The position numbers and the translations under genes were made by a program. A stretch of DNA of 64,000 nt from CAYPFY01 sp964410105 (lineage in GTDB: Bacteria; Bacteroidota; Ignavibacteria; UBA10030; SZUA-254), in assembly GCA_964410105.1 (NCBI GenBank), contig CAYPFY010000013.1, forward strand, positions 37,756 through 101,755, read 5' to 3'. Of this stretch, positions 17,065 through 24,547 are shown in pieces. Numbering within the stretch: position 1 is the stretch's first letter; every line of letters starts with the position of its first letter. Under the pieces are notes generated by a model that was given only the letters and a program-made list of their open reading frames with translations, did not search any database and had not been told where the DNA came from.

Positions 17065-19119
17065 GTGAAAAATGTCCCCAATTTCATTCTACTCTTATCA
17101 CTGCTGCTCATTATTCCAAGTAGATCATTAACCCAATGGAAAGAATGCAGTGGTCCGTTCGGCGGAAATGTCGTATCTATGGCTACAAGTGGTGGCGATA
17201 TTTTTGCAGCGAGCTTCAACAACGGTGTCTTCCGCTCGACTGATCTTGGTTCGACTTGGACTCGAGCAGATGTTGGCTTGCCATCATTCACGCGCACATT
17301 GGCCACGTTCGGTACGAATGTAGTGGCGGGAACTGGTTATGGTGTCTACATTTCCACGAACAAAGGAACGAGCTGGACTTGCATCAGCAATACAAATCTC
17401 AATGTCAGTGCTTTGGCCGTAATCGACACAAACATCTTTTGTGCGACGATATCGGGCGTATTCCGTTATTCGAACAGCGGAACTGACTGGGTCTCGGTCA
17501 ATTCAGGACTACCGGGGGCTCTCGTCACAAGTTTCGCTACAAATGGATCAAATCTGTTCGCTGGAACCAACGGTGGCGGGATATTCCGCTTTTCAAGAGA
17601 CAGCTCAAGTTGGATACCCGTTAATGAAGGTCTGGGGGATTATCATATCCAGTCCATTATCAGTCATGGCTCAATGCTCGTGGCGGGTTCGTCTAGCGGC
17701 ACCGTGTTCTTCTCCTCAGACAACGGAGCCAGCTGGGTCGGGGCCTCGACGGGTCTGCCGAGTAGGAGTATCATTGCTCTCGCTGCCAATGATTCCTGTT
17801 ACATTGCGGCCACCGATACGGGGATCTTTCGTTCGAGGAATTTCGGTTTGAGCTGGAGTGATATTAATAATGGATTGGCGAACACTCATGTGATGGCACT
17901 TGCGGCCAGTGGAAAGAACTTGTTCGCGGGGACCTGGGGCGGCGGTATTTTCAAATCTATCGACGATGGATTGAACTGGTTGTCGGCATCGACTGGAATG
18001 ACAGTGAGAGCTGTTACTTCTCTTCTTGCCAAGGATTCGAGCCTATTTGTTGGGACAAGGTTAGGGATTTATCGAACGACGGATGAGGGGGCTACGTGGG
18101 CCGCGGAAGGAGCCTCATTATCAAGCGCCACAGTTAATTCGATTGCCACGAACGGTACCGAGATTTTTGCCGGCACCACCTCCGGCTTTTATTACTCCGC
18201 TGATAAAGGAATACATTGGAGCGGAGCCAGCAATGGTTTAACAAATCGATCCGTGCGAGCCATCGTCGCTATCGATACAAATCTCTTCGTAGGTACCAAC
18301 GGTGATGGTGTTTACCGTTCTACAAACCACGGAATAACCTGGAATGTGACTACGTTATGGCTAGGTTATATATATGCCCTTGCCAGCGACGGGAAGAAAT
18401 TGTACGCCGGTAGTACTTCGGGAGCGATTTGGGTCTCATCTGACTACGGACTTACTTGGACTGCTGGGTTGGTCGAGAGTCCGACTGTTGACGCTCTGCT
18501 ACTTTCCGACACCACTGTTGTCGCTGGAGTAAGCGGCGATGGCGACGGCATATATCTTTCGACAGATAACGGCACAAGCTGGACTGCTAGCAACGCTGGC
18601 CTGGGCAGTAGAGATGTCCGCGTCCTTGCAGGAAGGGACCATGAAATGTTTGCCGGGACATACGGGGGCGGTGTCTATTGCTCTTCGGACAATGGAACGA
18701 GTTGGGATTCAGTTAATCCAGGCTTGGCGGATCTGAGCGTTGCTGCATTGGCGATATCGAATACTAGTCTATTTGCCGGGACGGGGAGCAGTGTCTGGAG
18801 GCGATCGCTCTCAGAACTAAATACGTTCGCGATATCATCTGCTCCAATGTTACCATCACAGATCACCCTCGCGCAGAACTATCCAAATCCTTTCAACCCG
18901 GAGACAAGAATAACATACACACTACCGGCGGCCGGACCAGTTAGACTTACAGTTCACGACGTGCTAGGACGCGAAGTCGCTCGCCTCGTCGATGATCGTG
19001 TTCAGCCGGGGACGCACACTGCCGCGTGGCACGCAGAAGGCGTCGCAAGCGGCATCTACTTCTACCGCCTCCAGGCTGCCAAGTTCAGCGAGACAAAGAA
19101 AATGATGGTGATCCGCTGA
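17065..19119 (+). CDS. T9SS-secreted BNR/YCF48-like beta-propeller protein
   Basis: From the GTG at 17065 the protein has 684 residues: a signal peptide (NFILLLSLLLIIPSRSLTQ), then about 14 repeats of roughly 43 residues. Each repeat carries an Asp-box-like 'S.D.G.SW' and 'LFAGT.GGG.FRS' pattern, as in BNR/sortilin/YCF48 propellers. The C-terminal T9SS sorting domain (NYPNPFNPET...LGREVARLV...GIYFYRL...KKMMVIR) predicts export and cell-surface anchoring or release. AAGGAGG (17048-17054) sits 10 bases before the GTG and decides the start over an upstream TTG. The ligand or role is unknown. Confidence 0.85.
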   Translation: MKNVPNFILLLSLLLIIPSRSLTQWKECSGPFGGNVVSMATSGGDIFAASFNNGVFRSTDLGSTWTRADVGLPSFTRTLATFGTNVVAGTGYGVYISTNKGTSWTCISNTNLNVSALAVIDTNIFCATISGVFRYSNSGTDWVSVNSGLPGALVTSFATNGSNLFAGTNGGGIFRFSRDSSSWIPVNEGLGDYHIQSIISHGSMLVAGSSSGTVFFSSDNGASWVGASTGLPSRSIIALAANDSCYIAATDTGIFRSRNFGLSWSDINNGLANTHVMALAASGKNLFAGTWGGGIFKSIDDGLNWLSASTGMTVRAVTSLLAKDSSLFVGTRLGIYRTTDEGATWAAEGASLSSATVNSIATNGTEIFAGTTSGFYYSADKGIHWSGASNGLTNRSVRAIVAIDTNLFVGTNGDGVYRSTNHGITWNVTTLWLGYIYALASDGKKLYAGSTSGAIWVSSDYGLTWTAGLVESPTVDALLLSDTTVVAGVSGDGDGIYLSTDNGTSWTASNAGLGSRDVRVLAGRDHEMFAGTYGGGVYCSSDNGTSWDSVNPGLADLSVAALAISNTSLFAGTGSSVWRRSLSELNTFAISSAPMLPSQITLAQNYPNPFNPETRITYTLPAAGPVRLTVHDVLGREVARLVDDRVQPGTHTAAWHAEGVASGIYFYRLQAAKFSETKKMMVIR

Positions 19120-19137
19120 TATGGAAGGAGGTCGAAG

Positions 19138-19521
19138 ATGAAGGTGGCTGCATCCTGTCGTAACGACTAGGCCTTAAAGCCTGATTTCCGGAGATCGCTA
19201 CGAATCCTGCCTCTAGTCATCCTAATGACATCCGGATTCGGATCTGTTTACTCACAAATTGATTCCACCGCGCGGGAATATTTCCCGACGCAAATCGGAA
19301 ATTACTGGGAGTATCAAACGTTTGCAGTCCCGCCCGACCCCTCTCCGTTAACCGGCGTGACAATCGTCGGCGATACTGTGCTTCCTAACGGATTGCCGTA
19401 CAAGATCCTTGAATACAGAGACATATCACCTCCAGGGCCGGATGGCTTCAGAGAATACTGGCGTTACGATTTGGGAACTCTTCGTGCTCTCTCGTCACAC
19501 GAAAAGAAAAAAGTGCCCTAA
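19138..19521 (+). pseudogene. Broken secreted-protein gene (in-frame stop, 3' end lost)
   Basis: An ATG at 19138 follows a strong AAGGAGG (19124-19130). The frame has TAG at codon 11 (19168), then continues without a shift through a signal-peptide-like RSLRILPLVILMTSGFGSVYSQ and 80 further residues ('YFPTQIGNYWEYQ', common near the start of FCB exported proteins). The frame stops at 19521, just before a tRNA, with none of the T9SS tail such proteins carry. It is thus damaged at both ends. It lies 18 bases after the 17065-19119 gene and was probably its operon partner. Confidence 0.7.
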
Positions 19522-19527
19522 ATCGTG

Positions 19528-19611
19528 TGCCCGGAACAGGACTTGAACCTGCACGACCTTGCGGCCACTAGACCCTGAATCTAGCGCGTCTGCCAGTTTC
19601 GCCATCCGGGC
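19528..19611 (-). tRNA. tRNA-Leu (anticodon CAG)
   Basis: Read on the minus strand, the 84-base sequence folds as a class-II tRNA. Its acceptor stem is GCCCGGA / TCCGGGC, the D arm is GGCGAAACTGGCAGACGC and the anticodon stem is CTAGA/TCTAG around loop TTCAGGG (anticodon CAG). A long variable arm and a T arm with GGTTCAAGTCC follow. The following bases are CAC, so the CCA end is not encoded. Confidence 0.95.
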
Positions 19612-19815
19612 ATGAAATTCACACTATTTTGAGTACTTCGGAGAGCTGTCGACCGCAAAAATACCGCTCTTGGAGGGATGACTGTTGCAGAATGATATCA
19701 GGCTGCATCAGCTGGTAATAAGCGGTAAACGCTGTTGTTTCATCATGGTAGCAAATTTTGGGGTCATTTTCAATCTAAGACTTGCTCTGCATATAGAGGC
19801 AGGTCAATGATGCCC

Positions 19816-19845
19816 GTCGGGGGCTCGATCCCCCCACCGGCACCA
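19816..19845 (+). other. Lone tRNA 3' end (T arm, acceptor strand, CCA)
   Basis: The bases include GGGGGCTCGATCCCCCC (a T stem-loop) followed by CACCGGC, A and CCA, which is the last ~30 bases of a tRNA with a GCCGGTG acceptor 5' strand. That 5' strand and the D and anticodon arms are not found in the 100 bases upstream. This is the footprint left when an integrative element recombines at a tRNA 3' end, or a decayed tRNA. It lies 200 bases from tRNA-Leu(CAG), whose acceptor differs, so it is not a copy of that gene. Confidence 0.6.
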
Positions 19846-19914
19846 GAGAGTGAGCGGAAGGATACGCCGGGGGGAACGGTCGACCCCAATTCGGGAAATT
19901 CTCCCAACCGGCCG

Positions 19915-22752
19915 TTACTTCAGGACCATGATTTTCTTCACGCTACTGTATTCGCCCGCTTGCATCCGGCAGTAATACACTCCCGAGGCTTTCCCACCCG
20001 CATCCCACATGACCGAGTAGGTGCCGGGGAGTTCACGCCCGGAGACCAGCGTTGCCACCTCTCTTCCGAGAACGTCGTAGAGTTTCAGCGTGACGAATTC
20101 CTGGACGGGAAGCTCATACTTTATCTCGGTCGAGGGGTTGAACGGATTGGGATAATTCTGGTACAGCACGAACCGGGGCGGAAGGGGCGGGCGTTCGCGG
20201 ACGCCGGTCGGGGCAGCCGGGGTCAGCAGATACCCATGCGGCTGATTGTCGGATGCCGGGATGCCGGTACCTGCGATGTACCCACTGTCGCTGATGGCGG
20301 TCGCCGACTGGAGTGTCCAGCAAGCGCCAGACGGAAGAAGCGCGTTGAGATCCTCCATGGCACCGTGACTATAGAGAAACGCGTGTGCGCCCGTGGCGCT
20401 CCGACTGCCGCCGACGATATCTCCCAAGTTGTTGAGGGCCATCGCACTGCTGTTCCCCACCACATTATCGATCGTGCCGAGATCGGAGTAGGCGCCGCCG
20501 CTCCCCTTCATGGCGTGGACCAACGGGGTCGGCATCCCATCAAATACGACGTTCACGCTCTGGCTTCCGACGAGGAGACCGAGGTCGTTCAGGTGTCGGA
20601 CTGAGATCACGCCGAGATCCTCTGGCACTCCCCCGCCCCCGTTCCAGAGTACGCTATGTTCATGCGCGGAGTAGGGGTACGCCGTATCTCTCGCGGTGAT
20701 TGTTCCGAGAATCTGGCTGCGATTGCTAATGTCGATCGCCACGCCTCCAATTGCACTGGAATCCTGGAAGACGGGGAGCTTCGTCATCCCGGAGTTTCTC
20801 CAGATAAAGGGCTGCGCGTTTGTCTCAGTCCCGCCGCCGACCCGGGGGAAAAACGCGCTGCCCACGGCAATACCCGAATCACTGATCGCCAACGCCCTGC
20901 TCAACCCTGCGGTGACGGTATCCATCGACACCGAAAAGGCCGGTCCCCAATAGTACGCATGAGCACCTCCTGGAATGTTGACCGACCCGACGATTTCATC
21001 GTTGTTGTTGATATCGAATGCGGAGGCATTCGAACCGAGGTACGTCACCGTGCCATTGATCCATTTGACCGGGGTATAGTAGGAGAATGAGCCGACGACG
21101 GTAAAGAGTGTGCCGACGACGTGGCCTTTGTTGTTGACGGCACTAACGCTCCCCGAACTCCCAATCCTTCCCAAATCGGTAAGCGTGTACCGGTTGCTTC
21201 TCAGCTCGGTGTACACGCTAAACTGAAAATTGCCCGTCACCCTGGGGAAATCCAAATTCATGACAACGATAAAGAGTGAATCAGGCGTGATATCCCCCGG
21301 AAGCGTGATCCCGGATTGAAACGGAACGAGAGTGACAAAGCCACGCGAACAGATTACCGCCTGTACGCCAAGACTCGCCTGCGCATCCTGAGAAGTAAAT
21401 GTGACCGTGAGAAGTTTTGTACAGGTCGGCAGTTGCTCCCTGGATATTCGGAAATACATTGAGGAATGGCGATCAAGTGATCCGCTGACTGTCGTGTCGT
21501 TTTCCAGCTGAGACATTGCCATCCTCGGATAGAGTGTGCCTTCCCTGTAGCGGTAAGGGCTCAGGATCAATGCGGCGTTGGCCCCTGTGAATTCGCGGAA
21601 CACCCTCGTGAAATTGGTGCTGCGCTCGGCGAGCGCTCCGCCGATCTCTTCGAAGCTGTGATTGCCGTTCGTGTTGTCGTACCCAAGCGTTAACTCAAGG
21701 ATGCGGCGGATAAGATTTGGCCCGCCTGAGACGTGCTCGGAGAGATAGCGGAAAAATATCCAGCTCCCGTACGCGTGCGTGGTGATTGTGTCCGTTCCGA
21801 TAATATAATTGTTTGTATCGAGCGGAACGTCCGGGTGGGAGAACCACTCGCCGAGGTAATTGACGTTGTCATTTATGGAATCATAGACCTCGTCCTCAAT
21901 CCATGTCGCCGTCGCTTCGCCGTACCATGCCGCGCGGTCATTATCGTAACCCGACTGAATTGCATGGTGGAATTCGTGAGCCGTCGTCACCTCGATCGCC
22001 TTACTACCGGTGGTTGGATATCCGGTGTAATTGTTGTTCAGCACGAGATGAGTGGCATGGGCGTTCGTCTCGACAGCGGAAGGCGAATTAGGATTGTCAC
22101 CGACCTTAAAATCACCGGCCGTGTATCCGTAATATCCGGTCTTCATGACATAGACATCGTAACGATCGTCGCCACCCAGGCCGCCGTCGGGCGGGGGCGC
22201 AGTGTAACCCATTGTGGTTACCTCAGAGAGCCATACGTGCTCGATTGTGGTCAGTACGGTGTCGATGATGTCGGGTGTGCCGTTCGCGTCGCCGTCGAAA
22301 GAGGAAACGGCGTTCGTGTCGCCGGGAAGGACAGAATAGTGGACGAGGAAGTGGGTCGTGCCGCGGGTTGAATCGAGACCTGTCGGCCGGGTGAGGATCC
22401 CCGCATCCGAGAAACCGAGCCGCATCAATCCCGCTCTCGCATTCGTGGTCAGCCCCGACCACCTGCGGTGGATCTCCTGAAGTATCCATGTGCCGCATTT
22501 TTCCGGAACGTCGCTGCGATAATGCCCCGGCAGCTTTCCGGGATCCCTGAGGGCGTACCCGTTGTACAAAGCCCATTGGTCGAGTGTGATGCGCCCCCCC
22601 GCGAGTGCCCGCTCGATAAGCATCGGTGTGGAAGCGCCTCGCATGATTTCCCCCCGCGGGCGGGAAACGGAGGGCAACTGCGCGTTAGCCCGCGGGACGG
22701 TGTGCAGCTGGCCAAGCAAGAGCGCGAGATAGAACAGCATGTGATGTTTCAT
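19915..22752 (-). CDS. Secreted MXAN_6640-like metalloprotease with HAF repeats and T9SS tail
   Basis: From the ATG at 22752 (ribosome site GGGGAGAG) the protein has 945 residues. A signal peptide is followed by a region typical of MXAN_6640-type putative metalloproteases. These show DDRYDVYV, then the zinc motif AHEFHHAIQ at about residue 258 and, shortly after, EATATWIEDEVYD, where an acidic third ligand would lie. Residues about 540-840 hold HAF-family repeats ('INNxGxIVGS...HAFLY..G..DLG'). The C-terminus is a T9SS sorting domain (NYPNPFNPST...LGREVATLV...GVYYCRM...KKIMVLK). The longer frame from 22812 adds residues before the signal peptide and is rejected. Confidence 0.85.
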   Translation of the reverse strand: MKHHMLFYLALLLGQLHTVPRANAQLPSVSRPRGEIMRGASTPMLIERALAGGRITLDQWALYNGYALRDPGKLPGHYRSDVPEKCGTWILQEIHRRWSGLTTNARAGLMRLGFSDAGILTRPTGLDSTRGTTHFLVHYSVLPGDTNAVSSFDGDANGTPDIIDTVLTTIEHVWLSEVTTMGYTAPPPDGGLGGDDRYDVYVMKTGYYGYTAGDFKVGDNPNSPSAVETNAHATHLVLNNNYTGYPTTGSKAIEVTTAHEFHHAIQSGYDNDRAAWYGEATATWIEDEVYDSINDNVNYLGEWFSHPDVPLDTNNYIIGTDTITTHAYGSWIFFRYLSEHVSGGPNLIRRILELTLGYDNTNGNHSFEEIGGALAERSTNFTRVFREFTGANAALILSPYRYREGTLYPRMAMSQLENDTTVSGSLDRHSSMYFRISREQLPTCTKLLTVTFTSQDAQASLGVQAVICSRGFVTLVPFQSGITLPGDITPDSLFIVVMNLDFPRVTGNFQFSVYTELRSNRYTLTDLGRIGSSGSVSAVNNKGHVVGTLFTVVGSFSYYTPVKWINGTVTYLGSNASAFDINNNDEIVGSVNIPGGAHAYYWGPAFSVSMDTVTAGLSRALAISDSGIAVGSAFFPRVGGGTETNAQPFIWRNSGMTKLPVFQDSSAIGGVAIDISNRSQILGTITARDTAYPYSAHEHSVLWNGGGGVPEDLGVISVRHLNDLGLLVGSQSVNVVFDGMPTPLVHAMKGSGGAYSDLGTIDNVVGNSSAMALNNLGDIVGGSRSATGAHAFLYSHGAMEDLNALLPSGACWTLQSATAISDSGYIAGTGIPASDNQPHGYLLTPAAPTGVRERPPLPPRFVLYQNYPNPFNPSTEIKYELPVQEFVTLKLYDVLGREVATLVSGRELPGTYSVMWDAGGKASGVYYCRMQAGEYSSVKKIMVLK

Positions 22753-22856
22753 ATCTCTCCCCGATTCTAAGGATCTTTCCCCAGGATGGGGCAGTAATCC
22801 ATGGCGAGTCAACAGGCCGGGCGGAAGGCTCCCATGGGACTATGAACTCATGTCAT

Positions 22857-23468
22857 TCAATCACCTGCGGGTGCCCCGGCAAGTGCGGGGCTTGCGGCCA
22901 TCTCGTCGAATAGATGCTCGAGGGCATCGGCGTCCTTCGGGCGGACATTGGAGCCGCCGAGGAGCCAGACTTCCGTTGCGCCGATAAGGAAGGACTGCTT
23001 CCCCTTATCGCCGGTGGCAGAGGGAAATGACGGTTTGAAGCATTTTGCGAAGAGCGCGGGATCGACAGCGAATGCCGCAACCTTCGGCTTGTACTTTTCG
23101 ATTTTTTTGACGAGCGTCTGGACGTCAGCCTGTGTCGGCGCGGCGGCGGGGTCGTCTTCGGTTTGGACAACAAGCCGCCGGTTGAGGTCGGTCATGCCGA
23201 TGCGCGCTTTCAGGAGCGTCGACTCTTTCTTCTCGAAGAAGAACTGCTTGTAAAGATCATTGAGGACGCCGGTACGCTTTGCATCGTCGAGCGCTTTGCG
23301 GTCCTTCTTCGAAATGACTTCTCCCTGCGTGAGCCCGGAGAAGGCGAGCATCTCCCAGAACCTGTCCTTCGTGCCGAGGCGGTAAAAGCCGAGGTCGTCG
23401 GAAAGGACGGTGACCGCAGGACCGATGAAGATGATGTTCAGGTTCGGGACGAGGATTTCTTTGAGCAT
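22857..23468 (-). CDS. Mug/uracil-DNA glycosylase-fold protein, catalytic motif altered
   Basis: The 203-residue protein follows the motif order of Mug/TDG-type glycosylases: NLNIIFIGPAVTVLSDDLGFY then RFWEML (compare GINPG...RFW in Mug), ARIGMTDLNRR (compare GVTxLV.R), a KVAAFAV strand and TEVWLLGGSNVRP in place of the VLPNPSG motif. The Asn normally needed in the first motif is absent (GPAV). The Gly-Ser-Asn in the last motif is also unusual. Either the protein uses other residues or it has lost glycosylase activity. The neighbour across 230 bases is a second, intact glycosylase-fold gene transcribed the other way. Confidence 0.6.
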   Translation of the reverse strand: MLKEILVPNLNIIFIGPAVTVLSDDLGFYRLGTKDRFWEMLAFSGLTQGEVISKKDRKALDDAKRTGVLNDLYKQFFFEKKESTLLKARIGMTDLNRRLVVQTEDDPAAAPTQADVQTLVKKIEKYKPKVAAFAVDPALFAKCFKPSFPSATGDKGKQSFLIGATEVWLLGGSNVRPKDADALEHLFDEMAASPALAGAPAGD

Positions 23469-23700
23469 GTTAACAGGTAAGATTCCCCTCTCTGGAGCCT
23501 ATCTCGATTCCATCTCCCAAGGGAATCGTCCATAAGCGCCTGGGTAAACTCGGTGGTTGCATTATGATAGCAATTATTGCACATATTATCAATTTCTCTG
23601 TGACCATTCCTAACTGTTTCACCCAGAAGGGGGAGTTTCCTCTACGGGACGAGTTATCTAATTCTGTAACGAGCAGGATTGATCGAGTCGAGGGATTTTT

Positions 23701-24435
23701 GTGAAATCAAAGACCTTGCCCGGATTTGGCGATAGAGTCATTCAGTTTAATCGGGGCCTGAAATTCAAGGGCCTTCTGCCGCACGGTATTCGTGTCCTGA
23801 ATCCGGTTGAAAATAATGCTGAAACCGGTATCGCCATGGCGCAGTTCTATAAGAAGTTCTACAATGATCGTCGGACGCGGCATCTAATTCTGGGCATAAA
23901 TCCAGCCAGATTTGGCGCAGGCGCGACAGGCATTCCGTTCACCGATACGAAGAGATTGACTGAACAGTGCGGGATTTCCATAAGAAGCCTCGAAACGCAC
24001 GAACCCTCCTCTGTGTTTGTTTACGATGTCATTAAGGCGTACGGAGGTGTCAAGCGCTTCTTTTCGGATTTTTATATCGGCGCTGTTTGCCCGCTTGGGT
24101 TCACTACTACCAGCCGAACGGGACGGCAAGTGAATTTTAACTATTACGATAGTAAATCGTTAATGGAAGCCGCGTATGAGTTCATGGTGGATTGCCTCCG
24201 GGCTCAGCTTGATTTTGGAATCGCACGGGATGTCTGCATCTGTTGGGGAAAAGGCAAGAATGCGGCATTTCTAGGTAAACTCAACTCTGATTTGCAACTT
24301 TTCGATCGAGTGATTGCACTGGATCATCCACGGTTCATTATGCAGTATAAGTTTCGCGAAAAGGATCGGTATGTCAAAAGCTATGTCGCTGCGCTCCGGT
24401 CAACGGCAGCAGGGCGAACGCGCTCTTTCCGGTAA
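23701..24435 (+). CDS. SMUG2-like uracil-DNA glycosylase (DUF4918 family)
   Basis: The 244-residue protein has the family motif LILGINPARFGAGATGIPFTD (N67 in the catalytic loop) and a C-terminal DHPRFIMQY that matches the leucine/DNA-intercalation loop region. The family removes uracil or damaged pyrimidines from DNA in base-excision repair. The start is GTG at 23701 with GAGG about 6 bases upstream. The gene stands alone. The C-terminus is rich in Arg and Ser. Confidence 0.82.
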   Translation: MKSKTLPGFGDRVIQFNRGLKFKGLLPHGIRVLNPVENNAETGIAMAQFYKKFYNDRRTRHLILGINPARFGAGATGIPFTDTKRLTEQCGISIRSLETHEPSSVFVYDVIKAYGGVKRFFSDFYIGAVCPLGFTTTSRTGRQVNFNYYDSKSLMEAAYEFMVDCLRAQLDFGIARDVCICWGKGKNAAFLGKLNSDLQLFDRVIALDHPRFIMQYKFREKDRYVKSYVAALRSTAAGRTRSFR

Positions 24436-24465
24436 CACCTCGTCCGACGTCGACCCATACTTGTA

Positions 24466-24494
24466 TTGATTCTTGACCAAAATAGGGTTATTTT
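24466..24494 (+). promoter_or_regulatory. Sigma-70-like promoter before the 24548 gene
   Basis: TTGATT (24466-24471), a 17-base spacer and TATTTT (24489-24494) lie 54 bases before the ATG. The -10 hexamer is the same TATTTT seen in the duplicated promoters near 46.6 and 49.9 kb. The CAAAATA/TATTTTG hairpin overlapping it may be chance or a weak terminator of the preceding gene. Confidence 0.35.
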
Positions 24495-24547
24495 GAAAAA
24501 CCATCTGCGCCGCTAGTCGGCGATGTTCAATCGACCGGAGTATCTGT

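Noticed and set aside
24478..24495. CAAAATA/TATTTTG hairpin as a terminator
   Set aside because: A/T-only stem that coincides with the promoter -10; weak as a terminator.
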